The notes below the pieces were generated by a model. The model ran no database searches and was not told the DNA's origin. It saw only the letters and a list, made by a program, of their open reading frames with translations. A program made the translations under genes and the position numbers. DNA of 42,914 nt, from positions 1-42,914 of the forward strand of contig JAGQZY010000014.1 of the NCBI GenBank assembly GCA_020435205.1, read 5' to 3'. The stretch is from Bdellovibrionales bacterium. GTDB taxonomy: Bacteria; Bdellovibrionota; Bdellovibrionia; Bdellovibrionales; JAGQZY01. How positions within the stretch are numbered: position 1 is the first letter of the stretch; each line of letters starts with the position of its first letter. Of this stretch, positions 8,119-16,006 are shown piece by piece.

Positions 8119-9341
8119 AAATATAAAGCCTCGTCTTTCTCATCTCCTTTTTTGAAGGTAAGGAGGTCCCAGAAAGGAATTTGTTTGGGACTAAGCAACT
8201 TTGCCTTAGATTTTGAGGCTCCCCAAGGTATGTGATGGGTTGTTAAAGAGTGCTGAACAGCCGGCCAATAGGATTTCCCTAAGTATTGGCAGTTGAGGCC
8301 ATGTCGATAAAATAATTTTTTATGCAAAAAGAAGCAATGGCCAAAAAACTTTGAGTCCCCTTCAATGGGCTTTGCCCCATCGACAGCGACATTCATAGCG
8401 GGTTTGTTGCCCAGTTCAATGAGTGTATTTTGCAAAAAAGCTTTGTCCACAAGAACATGGGAGTCAACAAAAACAAGGGTGTCGGAGCGTGCCTGCTCTG
8501 CAAGAAGAGAATGCTGAGCACCAAGGCTTAGCTTTTCTTCGTCTTGGTGTATGTACCACTGAATCTGAGAGTGCCCCGATTCAAGTGCAAACAGGCTATG
8601 GAGGTCAGCATTGAGTTTTTCTTGATGGTCGCCAGTTAATAGTAAAATCTCGTAGTTACCATAACCCAATGTTTGCCTCATCCACCGAGACAAACAGAGA
8701 CTCGAAAATTCTATATCTTCCGAAAAAGTAAATATCACTGAAACGAGGGGTGGGGTTTGATCTTGGGATGAAACCATAGGAAGAATTTCTGCTTCATGAT
8801 GTTCAAAGTCAATGCAGCTCTCTTTGGAGGATTCAAGGTTGAGAAAGGGGAATCCCCTTTTAACAAGATCCAAAAAATAGATTATTTCCTGTAGACTCCA
8901 TGATCGGCTCTCTATGTCTGGAGAGATGCGAAAAACCAACTTATCCAAAATTTCTTTAGGCCAAGAGATTAAGTTTTCTATGACGTCCAGTCCGAGTCGC
9001 CGATCCATTTGCCACTCGACTTTGATAACTCTTGGGCTGAGTAAGAGTCGAAGTAAGCGATCATTGGTAATAATCTTTGGGCTTTTAACAACAGCAATTA
9101 ATAAAAAGTCTCCCTCAAAATTGGCGGGACCATAATCTTCAAAGGCATCGATTTTAAATTCGAAGCTCAGAGGAAAAGGGTTCTGGGATGTTATATTAGG
9201 AAACTCTGGTTCCAGTCGATATTGAAAAGGAACTTGGATGTGGCTACATCCATATTTTATTGCCTCTGAAGTTATTTTTGGCCACAGCTGTTGTGGGAAT
9301 CGCGGAAGGTTTGCGAGTCGTAAGGAAAAATAGTCCTTCAT
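7992..9341 (-). CDS. Two-domain protein with C-terminal glycosyltransferase-2-like domain
   Basis: 449 residues. The ATG at 9341 is preceded by AGGGGG, a better start than the upstream in-frame codon at 9389, which would lie inside the radical SAM gene. Residues from about 195 onward resemble GT2: LVSVIFTFSED, NYEILLLTGD, and VFVDSHVLVD near residue 285 (a DSH in place of DXD). The N-terminal ~190 residues alternate beta strands and helices but carry no family motif I recognise. They could be a degenerate barrel related to its radical SAM neighbour, which is speculation. It starts 8 bases after the radical SAM stop, so the two are probably cotranscribed. Its 3' end runs 127 bases into the opposite-strand glycosyltransferase gene. 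Confidence 0.7.
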   Translation of the reverse strand: MKDYFSLRLANLPRFPQQLWPKITSEAIKYGCSHIQVPFQYRLEPEFPNITSQNPFPLSFEFKIDAFEDYGPANFEGDFLLIAVVKSPKIITNDRLLRLLLSPRVIKVEWQMDRRLGLDVIENLISWPKEILDKLVFRISPDIESRSWSLQEIIYFLDLVKRGFPFLNLESSKESCIDFEHHEAEILPMVSSQDQTPPLVSVIFTFSEDIEFSSLCLSRWMRQTLGYGNYEILLLTGDHQEKLNADLHSLFALESGHSQIQWYIHQDEEKLSLGAQHSLLAEQARSDTLVFVDSHVLVDKAFLQNTLIELGNKPAMNVAVDGAKPIEGDSKFFGHCFFLHKKLFYRHGLNCQYLGKSYWPAVQHSLTTHHIPWGASKSKAKLLSPKQIPFWDLLTFKKGDEKDEALYFYHFLDESTLPKRAVAKAATRRFLRDMTKIGKVTKPTHSPNA

Positions 9342-9349
9342 GTTTCCCC

Positions 9350-10705
9350 CTAAAAGGATGGTCGTTTTATGACCGAAGACTGTTGCCAAAAGTTTCGGTA
9401 CTCGGGAAAGGTACTCAAGAAATCACAACCTTTGCGCCGATCATATTCAGTGAGCATTTTAGTAAAATCCCGCCGCAACAGCAATATTTTCAGTTTAGAT
9501 AGGTCAGAAGGAGCGACGAAAGGGAGAATTCGTTGCAATTTCTGGACCTCGGCTTCCGTAAAACCTGGATTCTTGAGGGACGCGATGTGGGCTTTCATAA
9601 AATCAATAGCCTCTATCAGCCAAATTTTGAAATCGTCACTGAGAATCTGAACTGACAGATATTGTGGCTGTCTTAGGTAGGGAAGATCAACATTGATTTG
9701 ATGTTGTGGATAGGCTTTTTTGAGTTCGATGATCCACTGAAGAAGGGGTTTTAATCCTGGAAGAGAAAGAGCATTAACGGTGACCATAAAACATAGAGTG
9801 AATCCGCCGTCGGCCATTGTTAAAGTTTTATGGATGTTTTTTTGAAAGTCGCTAAAATTTAAACCATAGCGAATGTACTCTGCTTGTTTCCCGACGGAAT
9901 CGATACTTGTGAAAATAGAAACCTTCTTGACGGAAGCTTGAAGGTCTCGAATTTGCGATAAAAACTTTTCGAATTTTACCGGCGTAAATCCCATGTTTGT
10001 ATTGATACCAAAATCAATATGGGGTTGTGGCTCGCGAATTAAATGTTCCATAAGATGAAAGGTGTGGGGCGACAGAAAAGGTTCTCCGCCAGTGATTCGC
10101 AAGACCTTTAAATGTTGCCGAAGTTTTGGCCACCAGAGCCAAAAAGCATCGATCATTTTTTGCTGCTCCGCCGGAGGGAGGGGCTTTTTATGACGGCTTT
10201 GCCAGGTTTGAAAGAGAGAACTTAATGTTGGATAGGGCCCATACTGGTCTATCTCCTTCTGCCACCGGCTTGAATAGGTTGGGCTACAATACATGCAACG
10301 AAATTGACAGGCATTCTCGAAGGCGAGCTCTAAGTAGGAGGGGAAAATATTTTCACCCAGTTTAGATTTCAGCACCTCCGGAAGGGAGGATGCGGCAAAA
10401 TCCTCCTGACTTTTGTGGACGCGATCGCTGAATTGCCCAGCTCGCTCGACTTTCCAACAGTATTCGCAGCCTTTGGGGCGTTGTCCCGAAAGCATCTGTT
10501 GCCGCTGCTTAATTTTTTGAGGTGTGTTGTGTAAGCCATATCCCCCATTGGGGTCTGATATGGCATGGCTGGGGACATGATGGCAGCTCTGGGTATTTCC
10601 ATTAAAGAGATGAATAGTGGCTGTTTTCCACTTAGCAAGGCAGAAACTAGGTGAGGTTTGATCCAGCTGGTCTTTTGTTTTTCTCAAATCCTCAAGATTG
10701 GCCAA
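9350..10705 (-). CDS. Twitch-type radical SAM protein
   Basis: 451 residues from a TTG at 10705, which has a strong GGAGGT site at 10710-10715. An ATG at 10744 is an alternative but has no ribosome-binding site. The radical SAM cluster motif CQFRCMYC (C-x3-C-x2-C) lies near residue 135, followed by a GGEPFLS motif typical of the fold. Other conserved Cys are present: SCHH and GCEYCW N-terminal of the core, and RRKGCDFL near the C-terminus. They could ligate an auxiliary cluster as in twitch/SPASM proteins. Substrate unknown. The setting, among glycosyltransferases and upstream of the two-domain protein, suggests modification of a surface polymer or peptide. No precursor peptide was recognised. 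Confidence 0.82.
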   Translation of the reverse strand: MANLEDLRKTKDQLDQTSPSFCLAKWKTATIHLFNGNTQSCHHVPSHAISDPNGGYGLHNTPQKIKQRQQMLSGQRPKGCEYCWKVERAGQFSDRVHKSQEDFAASSLPEVLKSKLGENIFPSYLELAFENACQFRCMYCSPTYSSRWQKEIDQYGPYPTLSSLFQTWQSRHKKPLPPAEQQKMIDAFWLWWPKLRQHLKVLRITGGEPFLSPHTFHLMEHLIREPQPHIDFGINTNMGFTPVKFEKFLSQIRDLQASVKKVSIFTSIDSVGKQAEYIRYGLNFSDFQKNIHKTLTMADGGFTLCFMVTVNALSLPGLKPLLQWIIELKKAYPQHQINVDLPYLRQPQYLSVQILSDDFKIWLIEAIDFMKAHIASLKNPGFTEAEVQKLQRILPFVAPSDLSKLKILLLRRDFTKMLTEYDRRKGCDFLSTFPEYRNFWQQSSVIKRPSF

Positions 10706-10747
10706 TTTGACCTCCACCCCCACGCTAGCGGATTTGTGCTGCATAGA

Positions 10748-10773
10748 CAATAAACAACCAAGGTTGCTTATTG
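10748..10773. promoter_or_regulatory. 26-bp inverted repeat in divergent promoter region
   Basis: Two 12-base arms, CAATAAACAACC (10748-10759) and GGTTGCTTATTG (10762-10773), separated by AA, with a single mismatch. It lies between the divergently transcribed radical SAM gene and the glycosyltransferase starting at 10815, and overlaps the -35-like TTGCTT for the latter. This layout fits an operator controlling both directions. The binding protein is unknown. Confidence 0.55.
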
Positions 10774-10792
10774 CATGGGGCTCGCCTAAACT
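10764..10792 (+). promoter_or_regulatory. Possible sigma70-type promoter for the plus-strand glycosyltransferases
   Basis: TTGCTT (10764-10769), a 17-base spacer, then TAAACT (10787-10792), 23 bases before the ATG at 10815. The match to consensus is modest (3/6 and 4/6). The call rests mostly on spacing and position between divergent genes. Confidence 0.3.
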
Positions 10793-10814
10793 ATCGCAAC
10801 GACTTGGAGAAAGA

Positions 10815-11555
10815 ATGGCAGCCCATCTAGAAAGCCTATCAGTGGTTATCCCCTGCTTTAACGAAGAAGATTCCATCCCTATAGTGATTCCACGCATGAT
10901 TGAGGTTTTGGATAATTTGAAGTCGTTGGGGCGTATTGGGCAGTATGAATTGGTGGTGGTGAATGACCGCTCCACAGATCGGTCCGCGGAACGGCTCTGG
11001 TCTTATCCGCAGGTGCGAATTTTGAACTCGACAGCGAAAGTTCGTGGCTATGGGTCAGCCTTAAAAGAAGGTTTTACCCAGAGCAAAAGTCAGTGGCTTT
11101 GTTTTTTAGATATGGACAATACCTATCGACCGGAAGATTTGCCAAAGTTATTAGATGCTTTAGACGAGAGTCAGTGTGATTTTGCTATGGGTGTTCGCGG
11201 GTTTTCTGAAAAAGGAATGTCTCTCACTCGCGGCATTGGAAACTGGTTATATATGAAAATAGCTCAAGTTTTTTACGGCTCTCCACTCAAAGATGTCTGC
11301 AGTGGCTATAGAGTCTTTCATAGGCGTCACTTGCCTGATGTGGTGTCGTTGCCTGAAAATGGCTTAGATTTTTCGATCCACTTTACTTTAGAAATGATTT
11401 TGAACAATACTCCTATTGCTCAAGTTCCCATTCAGTATGACCCGCGTTTGGGGGCCTCAAAGCTCAGCGTTATTTCTGACGGGTTATCTTTTTTAAAAGT
11501 GCTTATGTCACTAAAATTGAGGCGCATTCGTGGTATTAAGCATAGTCAAGTGTAG
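10815..11555 (+). CDS. Family 2 glycosyltransferase (dolichyl/undecaprenyl-phosphate type)
   Basis: 246 residues from the ATG at 10815, which has GGAGAAAGA just upstream. The longer open frame from 10698 would cross the divergent promoter. The sequence follows the DPM1/GtrB-like subgroup: LSVVIPCFNEEDSI, LVVVNDRSTD, the GYGSALKEG helix, and the metal motif LDMDNTYRPEDL near residue 100. Further on are GIGNWLYMKIAQ and DVCSGYRVF. The usual C-terminal membrane pair is absent, so it may act on a lipid carrier as a soluble or peripheral enzyme. It overlaps the next gene by 26 bases, implying coupling. Confidence 0.85.
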   Translation: MAAHLESLSVVIPCFNEEDSIPIVIPRMIEVLDNLKSLGRIGQYELVVVNDRSTDRSAERLWSYPQVRILNSTAKVRGYGSALKEGFTQSKSQWLCFLDMDNTYRPEDLPKLLDALDESQCDFAMGVRGFSEKGMSLTRGIGNWLYMKIAQVFYGSPLKDVCSGYRVFHRRHLPDVVSLPENGLDFSIHFTLEMILNNTPIAQVPIQYDPRLGASKLSVISDGLSFLKVLMSLKLRRIRGIKHSQV

Positions 11556-12375
11556 CCATCATAAGCCAGGTGTTAAACCTTACCTTGTCCAACCAATAGC
11601 ACAACATAATCAAGTTGAAATCATTGGGCCCATCGTGGGCGAAAGCGCAGCGGCCATGCGCAACTTTGGTGCACGAATAGCCAAAGGAAAATGGATTTAT
11701 TTTGCCGATGCCGATTGTGAGGTCTCCATTGAGAAAATAGAGGCTGTTATTGCAACAATGGAGAAACACTCCTTGCTTGTGGCTGGCGGTATTTATAAAC
11801 AAAGGGCTGAAACCACCGTGCAAAAATCATATCACTGGATTCAAAGGCAATGGGTTCTCAAGGGTCTCCATTCCAGCTCTTTTCATGGTTATCGTTTAGG
11901 GTCAAATTTATTAGGGGGAAGTCTTTTGGTTTCCAAAGAGGCTTTTGATGCTGTCGGTGGCTTTAATGAAAACCTTGGGTGGGGCGGTGAAGAAACAGAG
12001 TTTGTCCGGCGCCTAGAGCGAGCCGGTATTTCCTGTACGGTGAGTTACCGGCTATGGGTTCATCATCAAAACGATCTTAACCTCAAGGGCTTTTTACGAA
12101 GGGCCTGGATTCAGAACTTTAACAAGGGGTATTATAATTTAACCCCTTTTCAGCCGTTAGCATCTCGAAGTCGCCTGCAGAAGGGCCTGCTGGGCTATCA
12201 TCCAAAAATTCAAGTAGCAGTGCTGTTATTTGCCTCTGTGGCTACCCTTGCATTTTACACTGGAACTTGTTTTTCTTTTAGAAGTAAGCTTTTAAAGGAT
12301 GAACTTGGAAAGAAACAAAACCATGAATTCGAATTCGCTCTACAGGCTGTTGGTCCTCAACCCAACTCAAAATAG
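11530..12375 (+). CDS. Glycosyltransferase, family 2-like
   Basis: 281 residues. The GT-A core is visible as AMRNFGARIAKGKWIYF followed by the DXD motif ADADC near residue 60. A galactosyltransferase-like block follows, GGFNENLGWGGEETEF, whose acidic GGEE/E would be the catalytic-base region. Near residue 240 there is one hydrophobic segment. The nucleotide-binding N-terminal part is unusually compressed: only about 55 residues precede the DXD motif, against roughly 90 in its neighbours. The gene may be N-terminally shortened, or the start may be misjudged. The GTG at 11530 overlaps the preceding gene, and no good ribosome-binding site was seen. Confidence 0.75.
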   Translation: MVLSIVKCSHHKPGVKPYLVQPIAQHNQVEIIGPIVGESAAAMRNFGARIAKGKWIYFADADCEVSIEKIEAVIATMEKHSLLVAGGIYKQRAETTVQKSYHWIQRQWVLKGLHSSSFHGYRLGSNLLGGSLLVSKEAFDAVGGFNENLGWGGEETEFVRRLERAGISCTVSYRLWVHHQNDLNLKGFLRRAWIQNFNKGYYNLTPFQPLASRSRLQKGLLGYHPKIQVAVLLFASVATLAFYTGTCFSFRSKLLKDELGKKQNHEFEFALQAVGPQPNSK

Positions 12376-13741
12376 TCACAGTATCCTTCATAGCCTTCGC
12401 TTATTGCCGTCCCCCTCAGGTCTTGACGCTATTGCTGACCAGATTGCGGAAGCGGAAATAGAAGGGCATAAGCTTTGTTTTACGATTGGGTTGTTTGCCC
12501 ACCCAGAGGTTAATAAAATTTTGGATTTAATGAACCCAGATTATTGCCGAGTGATGGTGCAGCTGGGTGATGAGATTTTAATATATAAAGAATACCTTAA
12601 GACCCTCTCTAGTATGGGCATCCCTGTAGATATCGCTATGGATCGTTGTCCATCGAGCCAAAGTTTAGTGACCTTTTTTGACTTGAATGTGGTTCGATTT
12701 CAATTTGTGTACATTCAAAACAATTTTTTTCCCTATCTCACCGAATTGGGAGCTCTGCTTGATGCAGAACTTCCCCATGTTCTTTGGATACCAGATAAAG
12801 AAATTTATCCATCTCTAGAAAATGAGTTAAGACAAGTTGATGATCTTCCCGAAGACCTGAGTCTGCGCACTTATCAACCTATCCTGGAAGAAAAGGAACC
12901 TCTAGATTTCTCTCAGTGGACTGAGCCTGTAAAAAAAGAAATTGCTCGTCTGCAACATCAAAGTAAGGGCTTACTTGCTAAGGTGGAGGGGTCTCAATTT
13001 TCTGTCTATGTAACAAAAATGAGAAATCAGCTGCCACGGTTGATTTCAAAGATTAAGGTTTGGGCTGCAAAGGTTAGTTTGTTTCTGCAGTTGGCAATTA
13101 AGAAGGCCCAGGTTCAGAATCTAAAAAAAATCAAAAGATTTGATGTTCAAGCTTTGAGGACGATCCAGCAGTGGTTGCCAAAAAGGAGGGAGCTTACCTC
13201 CAAGGAACCTAGTCCATCTCTTTGGTCACAATTAGCAATAACTCCTAAAGGGAGCAAGGAACCCACGGCTTTTGAAGCTTTTCAACAAGGCTTTTCAACA
13301 AGCCTTGAGCTATTGACGGCTTTTGGTAAACCCCTTCCTTTGACCAAAGAAAATATTGATGTCGTCCTAGAAAAGAGACAAAGGGAACAGCTATGGTTGG
13401 CTTGTTGTGTTGGGCCGAATGGCACCAACCGCCCGTGGGCCCTGTATGGAGCTCGTTTGGGGATGCAAATGCTCGCCATTGAAAAAAGACCCTGGGATAG
13501 CTTAGAAAACAGTGAGTGGCAGCAAGAGTTTTGGCAAAAGGCTATAGCCCCCCGTTTTTTTATGGACACCTCTCGGCCCTTCCGTCTGAGCGGCTCATCT
13601 CCCGAGCTTTATCGCGAAATCAGGGATATTGGTGAAACTTTAAATAGTCGCTTTGGGGTGAAAATGGATGTGCTCACGCCTGATGAAAGCGCTAGTTACC
13701 AAAATGAGAACGAAGCAGGAATTCACCAAGACTTCATCTAA
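12323..13741 (+). CDS. Unrecognised protein of the glycosyltransferase/radical SAM island
   Basis: 472 residues from the ATG at 12323 (GGAAAG upstream), or 480 from 12299. I recognise no family. The first ~190 residues alternate strands and helices, with HKLCFTIGLFAHPEV, CRVMVQLGDEI and VVRFQFVYIQ, and would fit an alpha/beta barrel-like domain. It has no Fe-S cysteine motif, no signal peptide and no membrane segment. A helical, Lys-rich middle (about 215-300) is followed by a C-terminal part with Trp- and Arg-rich segments. It overlaps the preceding glycosyltransferase by about 50 bases and so is probably part of that operon and pathway. A function cannot be assigned. Confidence 0.7.
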   Translation: MNSNSLYRLLVLNPTQNSHSILHSLRLLPSPSGLDAIADQIAEAEIEGHKLCFTIGLFAHPEVNKILDLMNPDYCRVMVQLGDEILIYKEYLKTLSSMGIPVDIAMDRCPSSQSLVTFFDLNVVRFQFVYIQNNFFPYLTELGALLDAELPHVLWIPDKEIYPSLENELRQVDDLPEDLSLRTYQPILEEKEPLDFSQWTEPVKKEIARLQHQSKGLLAKVEGSQFSVYVTKMRNQLPRLISKIKVWAAKVSLFLQLAIKKAQVQNLKKIKRFDVQALRTIQQWLPKRRELTSKEPSPSLWSQLAITPKGSKEPTAFEAFQQGFSTSLELLTAFGKPLPLTKENIDVVLEKRQREQLWLACCVGPNGTNRPWALYGARLGMQMLAIEKRPWDSLENSEWQQEFWQKAIAPRFFMDTSRPFRLSGSSPELYREIRDIGETLNSRFGVKMDVLTPDESASYQNENEAGIHQDFI

Positions 13742-13824
13742 CCCCACAAAAGGTCGAGATTTCAAAAAAACCAATGGGAAAAACTCCAGCCAACTGCTTG
13801 AATAGGGCTTAGGGGTGGGGTTTC

Positions 13825-14037
13825 ATGGATGAAACAAAAATTAAAGAAATTATAGAAGCGACAGGTCTTCCAAGCCAGTTAATACAAAATTTGATTTCAG
13901 AAAGGGCACTCTTGCGGGGTATCAGCCCTCGAGAGCTCACTCTCGAGGACTTCAAAGAGGTGTTGGTTCAGCTATTACAAGATGTCTTTACCGACATCAA
14001 AGACGGGCGAGACCAAAGAATTAAGATTTCTGACTAA
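13825..14037 (+). CDS. Small conserved-looking hypothetical protein
   Basis: 70-residue, acidic, probably all-helical protein with no signal peptide or membrane segment. A GGTGGGG element lies about 5 bases before its ATG, and the codon use is coherent, so I judge it real. The end overlaps the 3' end of the convergent rplI by 17 bases. No family recognised. Confidence 0.6.
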   Translation: MDETKIKEIIEATGLPSQLIQNLISERALLRGISPRELTLEDFKEVLVQLLQDVFTDIKDGRDQRIKISD

Positions 14038-14476
14038 GGCGCTCAACAGTAATAATGATTTCCTGCTCAAGGCCGTTGCCCATGTTAATGACGGCCTTGT
14101 GTTGTCCTAAAACTTTTATAGCTTCTGGGAGTTGGATATCTCTTTTGTCGACGCTATAGCCTTGTTTTTCAAGTTCATCAGAGATGTCTTTGTTGGTTAC
14201 AGATCCAAAAAGTTTGTCTTCCTCACCGGCATTTAATGAAAACACAAGTTGAAGGCCAGCAATTTTATCAAGGAGACCGCGTCTCTCTTCGACAGCTTTC
14301 TTTTGTCGAGACTCTGCAACACGTTGCCAGTGTTCAAATTCTTTAACCCGTTTTTCTGTGGCTTCTGCGGCTAACTTTCTTGGGAATAAAAAATTTCTAG
14401 CAAAGCCTGTGGAAACATTAACTAGCTCTCCAACTTTGCCAAGATCTTTTACGTCACTTTTTAAAATCACTTTCAT
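14021..14476 (-). CDS. rplI: 50S ribosomal protein L9
   Basis: Large-subunit protein that binds 23S rRNA domain V and helps maintain reading frame. 151 residues. The N-terminal signature VGELVNVSTGFARNFLFPRK is diagnostic, followed by the long connecting helix and C-terminal domain (GEEDKLFGSVTNKDI). The start is the ATG at 14476 with GAGGAG 6 bases upstream; an in-frame TTG two codons earlier is unlikely. Last gene of the rpsF/DUF2232/rplI cluster. Confidence 0.97.
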   Translation of the reverse strand: MKVILKSDVKDLGKVGELVNVSTGFARNFLFPRKLAAEATEKRVKEFEHWQRVAESRQKKAVEERRGLLDKIAGLQLVFSLNAGEEDKLFGSVTNKDISDELEKQGYSVDKRDIQLPEAIKVLGQHKAVINMGNGLEQEIIITVERLSQKS

Positions 14477-14497
14477 GACCAACTCCTCTTGTAAGGT

Positions 14498-15418
14498 CTA
14501 AATATGTGTACTCGTTAACTTGTTTTTTAGTTGCTCACGAAAGTCGAACCAGTAGTCCAAAATCCCTAAGCCACTAACAAAAATAAATAATTGAAAAAAG
14601 ACTAAAAAATAGGCCAACATTCTCCAGAATCCATAAATTTTTAGAGAGTCCAAAAAACAGGTGAAAACAGCGAGGCCTTGAAAAAAGTAGGCTGCTAAAG
14701 TCACGGAGAGCACGTTGCCACCAATAATTGAAAGTTCTGGGAGCTGGGGAAGCGCAAATGTGGCTCCAAGAGATCCAATAAATATCCAAATCATCCAATC
14801 GGGTAGCACGAAGGCCTTAAAGCGATTGAGCGGCTGTGGCCTCTTTCTTTCTCCGCTGATCGTCAAGGAAACAAAAATAACCAGCATCATAGAAATGATC
14901 ATCCCAGAAGGGAGATAAAATATAAGGCTCTCTAAGGTTAGGCTGTTCTTGAATTGGGGCATTTCCGTTAGTTGGGAAACAAAAGGAGACAATTGCCCCT
15001 CAAGCATCTGCGAAACGCTTGAACTTTGAGTCTCTGCCCAAAGTTTTAAAGCCATATACCCAGCACCTAAGGTTGTGAAGATGGCCATCAATGAGCTCGT
15101 AAATAGGCCAGCCCCTTTTTCTTCAAACTCGCGAAAGGAACCAATTAAAAGGCTCAGGCCAAAGTAGACAACTGCCCAAGACCACTGTTGAAAAGAGGCT
15201 AAGGCTGCTGTGATAGCAAGACCGACACCAATGAAGATATTTCGGCCAAAAACTAAACGTTGGTAGCGCAAGGGGAGGGCCGCCAAGAAAATAAATGTCG
15301 ACGAGAGCAGAACGGCAAAGGCTGTGCTCACAGCAAGACGCTGCCAAGTGGAGCCCTTGGTCAACGTAGGTGATTGGAATGAGTTTTTCGTCGACAGTCT
15401 TTGCAAAGGGCCTCTCAA
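14498..15418 (-). CDS. DUF2232-type polytopic membrane protein
   Basis: 306 residues with about seven or eight hydrophobic segments and a short cytosolic N-terminus. A DUF2232 (YybS-like) membrane protein is often found between the S6/S18 and L9 genes in bacteria; that position together with topology supports the call. Molecular function is not established. It begins (TTG) 3 bases after the rpsF stop and ends 21 bases before rplI, so all three are probably one transcript. The TTG start is uncertain. Confidence 0.7.
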   Translation of the reverse strand: MRGPLQRLSTKNSFQSPTLTKGSTWQRLAVSTAFAVLLSSTFIFLAALPLRYQRLVFGRNIFIGVGLAITAALASFQQWSWAVVYFGLSLLIGSFREFEEKGAGLFTSSLMAIFTTLGAGYMALKLWAETQSSSVSQMLEGQLSPFVSQLTEMPQFKNSLTLESLIFYLPSGMIISMMLVIFVSLTISGERKRPQPLNRFKAFVLPDWMIWIFIGSLGATFALPQLPELSIIGGNVLSVTLAAYFFQGLAVFTCFLDSLKIYGFWRMLAYFLVFFQLFIFVSGLGILDYWFDFREQLKNKLTSTHI

Positions 15419-15421
15419 AAA

Positions 15422-15856
15422 TTACATGCCAGCTTTGCGAGCGGCTTTACGAGCTTTAATTTTTGCTTCTTTCTCTTTTTCTTTGCGAAGAGTTTCAGCC
15501 AATTGCTCTTTGAACTTTTCCATATGCTTGGAAAGAGGAGTTTTGTCTGACAAGCGAGTGTGCACCGCACGAATCACTTTGTCGTTAATTTTCATGGTTC
15601 TCTCAAGTTCAGCAATGCATTCGGGAGAGGCAGTAAAAGTTGTGTGAAAATAGATTGCGCGATTTTTATTAGCAATCGGATTGCCAAGCTTTCTCTTTCC
15701 CCAAGTATCGATGTGGTTCACTTCACCTTTGAAAGACTCAATGATAGACTTATTTTTTTTAAAAAGGTCTTTTTGATCTTGTTCGCTGGCGTCTGAGTCC
15801 ATCATGATGACAGCCTCATAGGGGCGGATCACTTGGATTTTTGATAATTCAAGCAT
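15422..15856 (-). CDS. rpsF: 30S ribosomal protein S6
   Basis: Small-subunit protein that normally pairs with S18 on the 30S platform. 144 residues: RPYEAVIMMD at the start, then the S6 core with HIDTWGKRKLGNPIANKNRAI near residue 50, and a Lys/Arg/Ala-rich tail of about 40 residues that is longer than in E. coli before its processing. GGAAG precedes the ATG. Its usual partner gene rpsR does not follow; the next gene, 3 bases on, is the DUF2232 protein. Confidence 0.96.
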   Translation of the reverse strand: MLELSKIQVIRPYEAVIMMDSDASEQDQKDLFKKNKSIIESFKGEVNHIDTWGKRKLGNPIANKNRAIYFHTTFTASPECIAELERTMKINDKVIRAVHTRLSDKTPLSKHMEKFKEQLAETLRKEKEKEAKIKARKAARKAGM

Positions 15857-15948
15857 GCAACTTCCTTTCGGTTTTTAGCCCAGTTCCCGTGGGCCTGAGC
15901 AAGGATTGTTTATATTCAGTTGTTGGGGCTGTGTACCATATGGACTAA

Positions 15949-15965
15949 AGGGGCGGCAAGCCCCT
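15949..15965. other. Small GC hairpin upstream of the FHA gene
   Basis: AGGGGC/GCCCCT stem with a GGCAA loop, in the 150-base divergent gap between rpsF and the FHA gene. No T-run follows it. A TATAAA on the minus strand near 15910 might serve rpsF, but no clear -35 accompanies it. Confidence 0.25.
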
Positions 15966-16006
15966 AAAGGCTTGATTTGGGGAGTTTTTTCCAAAAACAT
16001 AGAGAG

